Source: Scleroderma bovista (lineage: Eukaryota > Basidiomycota > Agaricomycetes > Boletales > Sclerodermataceae). Taken from it: a stretch of 50,566 bases of DNA. Under the pieces are notes generated by a model. That model saw only the letters and a program-made list of their open reading frames with translations. It had not been told where the DNA came from and searched no databases. This document shows, piece after piece, positions 45,190-50,566 of the stretch (the stretch's first letter is position 1; each line of letters starts with the position of its first letter). The position numbers and the translations under genes were made by a program. Where the stretch lies: NCBI GenBank assembly GCA_037178675.1, contig JAYMGJ010000199.1:1-50566 (forward strand), given 5' to 3'.

Positions 45190-46120
45190 AGACACTTTAA
45201 GACAATCAGACACAGGCAGAGGCTTAGTGGGTCAGCTTTTCAGAGTATCCAGACACTTCCAGACAGGAAGAAGGTAAGTGAGCCAGATCTTCAATATGTC
45301 CAGAACCACTCAATCAAGCAGTGGATAAGTGGTCCAGCTCTCCAGATTATCCAGACACTTCCAGATAGACATATGGTAATTGTGTCAGGCTGTCAGCTCT
45401 CCAGACAGGGAGTGGGTAAGTGGGCCAGCTTTCTGGGCTGTCCAGACACTTCTAGACAGGCAGATGGAAAGTCAGTCAGCCCTCTGGACTATTCAAACAC
45501 TGCAGAAGAGGCAGAGAATAAGTTAGTCAGCTCTCCAGACTATCTGAACACATCTAGACAGGCAGATGATAAGCCAGCCAGACAGCTGGACTTTCAAGAC
45601 ACTTCCAGGCAGCAGAGGATAAGAAAGCTGGCTCCTTAGACTGTCCAGAAACTCCCAGATAGGCAGATGGTAAGTCTGTCAGGTTTTTGGACTAACCAAA
45701 CACTTTCAGACAGGCAGAGGGCAAGTAGTTCAGCTTCTCAGACTGTATGAACAGAAAGATGGTAAGTCAATCAGCTATCTAAATTGTCCTGACACTTTCA
45801 GTTAGGCAGAGAGTAAGGGGCCAGTTTTCCAGACTGTGAAGACACCTTCAGATAGGAAGATGATAAGTGGGTCAGCTCTCTGGACTGTCCTGACATTTCC
45901 AGCCAGGCAGATAGTAAGTTAGTCAGCTCATTATGCTGTCCAGACACTTTCAGACAGAAGTTGGTAAGCTAGTCAGCTATCTGGATTGTTCAAACACTTC
46001 CAGATAGGCAGATCATAAGTAGAACAGCCCTCTGGACTGTTCTTACACTTCCAGCCAGGCAGATAGTAAGTTGGTCAGCTCTTTATGCTGTCCAAACACT
46101 TTCAGACAAGTAGACAGTAA
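45190..46120. repeat. 51-bp minisatellite, about 18 degenerate units
   Basis: Units of 51 bp, for example 45441-45491, each with agacacttccagacaggcag, then a ggtaagt-like sequence, then gtcagctctccagactgtcc. Some units are shortened or fused (about 45370-45440 and 45740-45780). Each unit pairs a GTAAGT-like 5' splice site with a ctctccag-like 3' splice site. Confidence 0.85.
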
Positions 46121-46790
46121 GTCAGTCAGACATTTAAGACTCTGCCAGACACGTCAGATCAGTCAGAGTGGTCAGACACCCTCAGGCTGTCAGGTTATCA
46201 GAGAGTCTGGACAAGTCAGACCAGTCAGACCAATTAGACCCCCCAGACTGTCAGACTGTCAGATAGTCCAGACCAGTCAGACCAGTCAGGCTGATCAGAC
46301 CCCAAAGACAATAAGTTGGGCAGACACCTAAGACTACCCAAAACAATTAGAGCAGTCAGACCCCCAAGACAATAAGTCAGTCAGACATTTAAGACCACTC
46401 CAGACAAGTAAGACAAGGCCAGTCAGACCAACCAGACTGTCTGACTATCAAACAGTCCAGATTAATCAGATCAGTCAGACCCCTCAGGTAATAAGTCACT
46501 CAGAAAGTTAAGACCACCAAGACATGTCAGAGCAGTCAGACTCCTCAGACAGTGGGTCAGTCAGACCAATTAGACCATCTAGACTGTCTTTAAGACCACT
46601 CCAGACCAGTAAGACAAGTAAGGCCAGTCAGATCAATCAGACCCCCCTAGGTAATAAGTCACTCAGAAAGTTGAGACCACCCAGACATGTCAGAGCAGTC
46701 AGATTCCCCAGACAGTAAGTCAGTCGGATCAATTAGACCACATACTAGACTGTCAGACTATCAGAAGGTCCAGACCACTCAGACACCCAG
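46121..46790. repeat. CAGACC array
   Basis: Degenerate repeats (cagaccagtcagacc, gtaagtcagtcagac) of the same type and orientation as 15005-15330. They continue from the 51-bp minisatellite with which they share the agtaagtcagtcaga word. Confidence 0.7.
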
Positions 46791-46849
46791 CCAGGCATTT
46801 ATTCAGCCATGGCTGGTTGCTGTTATTGCAAATTCACTCACATCTTTCC

Positions 46850-47470
46850 CTGCAATCTATCCATGCATTATTGTGTCTAGGTGCCTGGTGCAAGTTAGTC
46901 CTGGTGAGAGATGCCCAGATCAGCAAAACCAACCCTCCCCTGGACAGCTGTCTCAGAACCCCAGCTCTCCCAGCATGTTACCTAACTGGCTAGCACTGTC
47001 CAGACTGTCCCATACTTTTATAGCCTGTACATAGTTTTCAACCACCTTCATTAATTTAATGTTTATGTTAATTAATTTATATTCAATTATGCACAATACA
47101 AAGAATAAATATTGTATACTAAGAGTAGGGGTCCTTGTCGACACAGGATGGTGGTCATCATTGTCGTGTTGGTGGTGGCTTGTCCAGGCAGTAGTCCCAT
47201 TGTCAAGGCAGGTGGTGGGGTGACCACAGTGGCCATGTCGTCCTTACTGGTGGTTGTGGCCGCGTCATGGGTCGACACAGGTGGGGTGGTCGCGTCATCG
47301 ATGTAGGTGGAGGTGGTTGTGTCATCATCAACAATGGTGGGGTGGTGGTAGTGACCATGTCACTGTCGTCGATGGTGGTGGAGGGGTGGTGACCGCGTCA
47401 TCAATGCAGGTAGGGGGTGGTCATGTCATCGTTGACGCAGGTGGGGTGGTCGCATCATGGTCAATGACAA
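46850..47470 (-). repeat. GGTGGT/CCACCA element, copy 3, reversed and truncated
   Basis: Reverse copy of the right border of copy 1: aaaccaaccctcccctggacagctgt, ccccagctctccca, taactggctagcactgtcc and the AT-rich run near 47040-47125 match the reverse complement of 12780-12995 and 14180-14240. It is followed by GGTGGT-rich DNA (47140-47460), the reverse complement of the CCACCA half. The core and other half are absent. This copy lacks the solo LTR, so it shows the empty site for the insertion at 12987-14176. Confidence 0.75.
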
Positions 47471-48204
47471 AATCTATCAGAATAACATGCTACCACACCT
47501 CTGTGCCCAGCAGGCTCACCCCTGGGCTGCCCCCCCCTCAAACCCAACCGGCCTACCCAGCCAGCTGTGCCCCCTCCCCTCTCTACCCCCACTGACCTCA
47601 TGGCAAAGCTCTGTAAGGAAGTTGCACCACTCTGGCACAAATTCAATGCCTTTTGTTGAAAAGACAACAAGCTACTACCTCAGATGAGGTGCATTCAACC
47701 TAGGGACTTCTGGAGGTCTGGCAAGGCTCCCAAGGACTAAGGAGACTAAGAAAACTAGAGAGTGGAAGGCTGGTTCAGTCACTCCATGACTGAGCTCAAA
47801 GATGTACACTGAAGAGAGAATTGTTGCTTAGTAAGCTAGTACAAGCCTACATAGCTAAGGTAGAGAGCCCAGTATTAGTACTACCAATTCTACACACCTA
47901 GAGACAGGACTGTCTCTACACCGTGCCCTACACAAGGTGTCCCTTGATCCCCCCCTCTCTCCCTGCACTGCCCCTATGTAAGTTGTTGCTGGCTCTGATG
48001 ACTGATAGTCACACCCTCAATGAACATGACCTATGTTATATTGAGGGTAGGTGATGGTACAGTAGTAGAGTAGTTAGAAGATAATCTGCTTATGTAATGA
48101 GCACCAGTGCTATATATATGGGTGCTTCTGCTTATATAAGCAGAAGTGCTACTATACCGAAGATAGACCTCCTAGTGGTCAACAGTAAAGGGAGATTACT
48201 CCCT
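47471..48204. other. Unassigned DNA with short coding-like traces
   Basis: Around 47480-47670 there are traces of a Pro-rich coding stretch (HLCAQQAHPWAAPP, then in another frame MAKLCKEVAPLWHKFNAF) without a known family. The rest holds no gene. A palindrome gtaaaggga...tccctttac lies at about 48185-48207. Confidence 0.4.
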
Positions 48205-48332
48205 TTACACCCTCCCCTTAGAGAGTCCATCCAAGGACTCTTGTAATGAAGTGTGCGAGATACCTCGCTTACACCCTCCCCTTAGAGAGTCCATCCAAGG
48301 ACTCTTGTAATGAAGCGTGCGAGATACCTCAC
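48205..48332. repeat. 64-bp direct tandem duplication with internal hairpin
   Basis: Two copies starting ttacaccctccccttagaga at 48205 and 48269, differing at a few bases. Each copy holds the 7-bp inverted repeat agagtcc...ggactct. It may belong to an LTR or promoter region of a transposon, but no terminus was identified. Confidence 0.85.
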
Positions 48333-48624
48333 ACAGTAGTAAATGAAAGTCATGTATATTATAACAGGAATGAACAACTAATAAAATGTATGTCTGGTAG
48401 ACAGGGGCCCGAGGCAACAAGGAAATAGAAGAGGAAAACAAAAAAAATGGAAACAAATAAGAAAGTGACCCGTTTGGGTTCACAACGCCTTCTGTCAAGA
48501 GGGTTGTGCCTCTCTGATGATGGTAACACAACCAGTTGGCAGTTGTGTCGTTGCGTCAGTGTGACTCTTCGTTTTAGTGAGAGGGTTGTGCCTCTCGGGA
48601 TGACCAGTCACTCCCAGGTCAGCC
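48333..48624. other. 3' flank of the unknown minus-strand gene
   Basis: No gene seen. The word agagggttgtgcctctc occurs twice (about 48498 and 48580), an imperfect palindrome repeated 80 bp apart. Confidence 0.4.
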
Positions 48625-50541
48625 CTACATCTGCGATGGACCAGATTGGTCGACGTCCATCTGGTCCCCCAGAGGGTTCCACGGTGGGCCAGGGTCATCG
48701 TCGCCCCAGTAGTCCTCGCTGAAGCTGTCGTATTCCTCCTCTTCATCGGAGGGCAGTGTCTTGCACCAACTGCAACACTTCTTTTTCACTTTGGGGGCCA
48801 GGTACCCTGCCACTACATCAATTCCCATGAGGGAGAGGGTATCGCCAGGGTGAGACTCTATGTCTCGAAAGTCGGTCAGCCTCTCCGCTTGTTCCACCCT
48901 GTCTTCATAGTATTCAAGGGACCGCTTGAGCCCCTCCAAGGCAGTCTCTGCAACCACAAGCTCCAAGCTTATTTCAACATTGGGCTCTCGTCCAGCTGTG
49001 TCATCCTGCAGCGCCGCTACCACCCACTCATGCAGATCATCAGCTTCTTGGAAGCTAATGCCATTCTGGGCAAGGTGCCCAGCGATCACAAATGGGGACG
49101 GCACTTTATTGGTCGATTCGGACCAAGGGGATGTGCGGCCTGGCATGATTATCCACCCCTCTTGCTCGACGATAGCTCTGTACTGTCCTAGGACCACAAA
49201 CAGCCATGCAAAGCTGCAGCGCCAACCATTATGGTTGGAACCATACTGGAAACAAGGGGCGAAGTACCCCTCGAGGATGAATCCTCTGAGCCTCCGATCA
49301 GTCGGGGGCTCTTGGTGCTTGGGGTCAGTCTTTTTATGAACCCCAGCAAATTTCTTTGCGCAGCCGGCGTGACTCAAATGGTGGATGAAGTCACACCATT
49401 TGGCGATCTCGTCTCCCCAGCCGGGAGCTCCCTTTGGCAGTCCGTCATGCTGGTGGGTGGTGCGATTCCTCCACGTTAGGATCAATGGAGGTACAGTCGT
49501 TGGCAGGGATTGCCGGCTGGAGGACATTACTCCAAATGAGCAGGTGTGCGCTCTGGCAGGGGCCGGCGCTGACAATGATGAAGTGGCAGGGGGTCATGCC
49601 ACCTCAGGAGCAGGAGGGAATGATGAGGCAGTGGGTTGTGCTGCCTCAGGGGCTGGGGGTAGCAGTGATGCAGTGGCGGGTGGTTGTGCCATCTCAGGGG
49701 CAGATGGTAGTGATGATGAGGCAGTGGGGGGTTGTGCTGCCTCGGGGGCGGGAGGAGGAGGTTGTGATGTGGCCTCTGAGGGTTGTTCTCCTTCTGTATG
49801 GCTATTTCCTTGCTCAGCCCATTTTGCCTGCTTGTATCCCTCACACTTGCTCTTTCCATGAGCCGAAGCCCATGCAGGGGGGTGCCAGTGCTTGAACACA
49901 TGACTCATCATGCTATTTTTGAGGGGCTTGACACTCATACAACAGGCTGTATCCACCATGTATTGATTGAGCCAAGCTATAAATTTTTGCCCAAACTTGG
50001 TGTTGGGCGAGTTGCTCTCCTCCCACCCCTTCGCTACTTGGGCATAGAACCCATCAAATTCAGCAGTTGTGTTGAGCAGGCACACTGCTCCTGGCCAGAT
50101 GGCACCGGTGGTCGGGGGTGCAATGCCATGGTGAATATTTCTGAGGACGTTCTCCCTGTGAGGGTCCTCGAACTGGTACAAACAGTCATTGAACTGTATG
50201 TGTAGGTATTTGGTGCCGTCCAGCAGCACGTTTACTCGGTTAGGGATTTCTCCCTGGCCAAGTAGAGGAAACATTGTTTCCTTGGGGTTTTCGAGCCGCC
50301 CTGCCAACAAGGACCTAGGTGGCTCAGCGATGTCGACATCCATAGCGCCAAAGATGGTGCCCAGTGAGTTAGGATGGAAGCAGGTGTGACCTGGGGATCA
50401 TGATCGAGAACGGCGTTCTCCAGAGTATGATGTGGGTGTTACCCTGCTCCCTCCCCCTGGAGAAACGAGACGTTCCTCCAAGGGCCGACTGGACAGGCCC
50501 GCCCCAGAAGGATCCTCTGGGCGTGCTGATGGGATGTACAT
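48625..50541 (-). pseudogene. Unrecognised protein gene broken by two TGA codons
   Basis: One frame runs from a possible ATG at 50541 (MYIPSARPEDPSGAG) to a stop at 48625, about 638 codons, interrupted by TGA at 50400-50398 (SGERRSRS-SPGHT) and at 49596-49594. The first segment has GTKYLHIQFNDCLYQFED and QKFIAWLNQYMVDTACCM; then a Pro/Ala-rich repeat (PPAPEAAQPPTASSS type); then SHAGCAKKFAGVHKKTD, EGYFAPCFQYGSNHNGWRC, a helix-rich stretch around LKRSLEYYEDRVEQAERL, CCSWC, and an acidic tail (EEEEYDSFSEDYWGDDD). I do not recognise the family. The compositional style and surroundings suggest a multi-copy gene linked to repeats. The first TGA fits a former CGA (Arg). The upstream end may lie beyond the window. 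Confidence 0.6.
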
Positions 50542-50566
50542 TGAGAGCAGGCAAGCCTGCTCAAAT

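Noticed and set aside
44826..45200. Pro-rich 124-residue frame as a gene
   Set aside because: Ends inside the minisatellite, has no recognisable domain, and an overlapping frame is equally open.
45190..46120. Regular repeats that might suggest a CRISPR array
   Set aside because: Units are contiguous and degenerate over their whole length, with no unique spacers, and the genome is fungal.

Overview
The window reads as nuclear DNA of a basidiomycete fungus, most likely an Agaricomycete. The grounds are GT-AG introns of about 47-78 nt, Plavaka and KDZ type DNA transposons, chromodomain Ty3/gypsy elements and a mushroom-type ricin-B lectin. A short island of host genes sits in a large bed of nested transposons and tandem repeats.

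Layout. 1-3930: a fold-back element, an old solo LTR, a decayed conserved fungal gene and silent DNA. 3931-10216: host island, all on the minus strand, with a coilin-like gene (3 exons, 548 aa), an intact SEC63 gene (8 exons, 687 aa), a broken ricin-B lectin copy and an intact ricin-B lectin (4 exons, 145 aa). 11.4-17.9 kb: GGTGGT/CCACCA-rich repeat elements, CAGACC/GGTCTG arrays, two solo LTRs with perfect 5-bp target duplications (GGTTC and GGGAG), and a tRNA-like sequence.

17.9-43.3 kb is a nest that can be unpacked from target duplications. Gypsy A (plus strand) has its 5' LTR split by a Plavaka transposon of about 11.4 kb, whose right arm itself holds a solo LTR (duplication TTCTA). Its gag gene is split by gypsy B, an 11.6-kb chromovirus on the minus strand (duplication CCATG). 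Plavaka encodes an uninterrupted 982-residue transposase and carries a divergently oriented passenger gene (DUF6532-like, with stop codons). Gypsy B is dead: its reverse transcriptase lacks its middle, catalytic Asp codons have become Asn, and the integrase has stops. Antisense to it, between pol and the 3' LTR, lies a spliced zinc-cluster reading frame.

43.3-50.6 kb: a KDZ C-terminal remnant, a 51-bp minisatellite, a CAGACC array, a reversed copy of the GGTGGT element, a 64-bp tandem duplication, and an unrecognised gene on the minus strand broken by two TGA codons.

A theme that cuts across the window is loss of CpG in the older copies: stops at expected CGA (Arg) positions, Asp codons preceded by C turned to Asn, and old LTRs showing TG/CA where a young LTR of the same family has CG. 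The items most worth pursuing are the Plavaka passenger gene, the antisense zinc-cluster gene inside a chromovirus, the LTR that exists in 0.6-kb and 2.7-2.9-kb forms, and the hairpin-prone GGTGGT/CCACCA elements.
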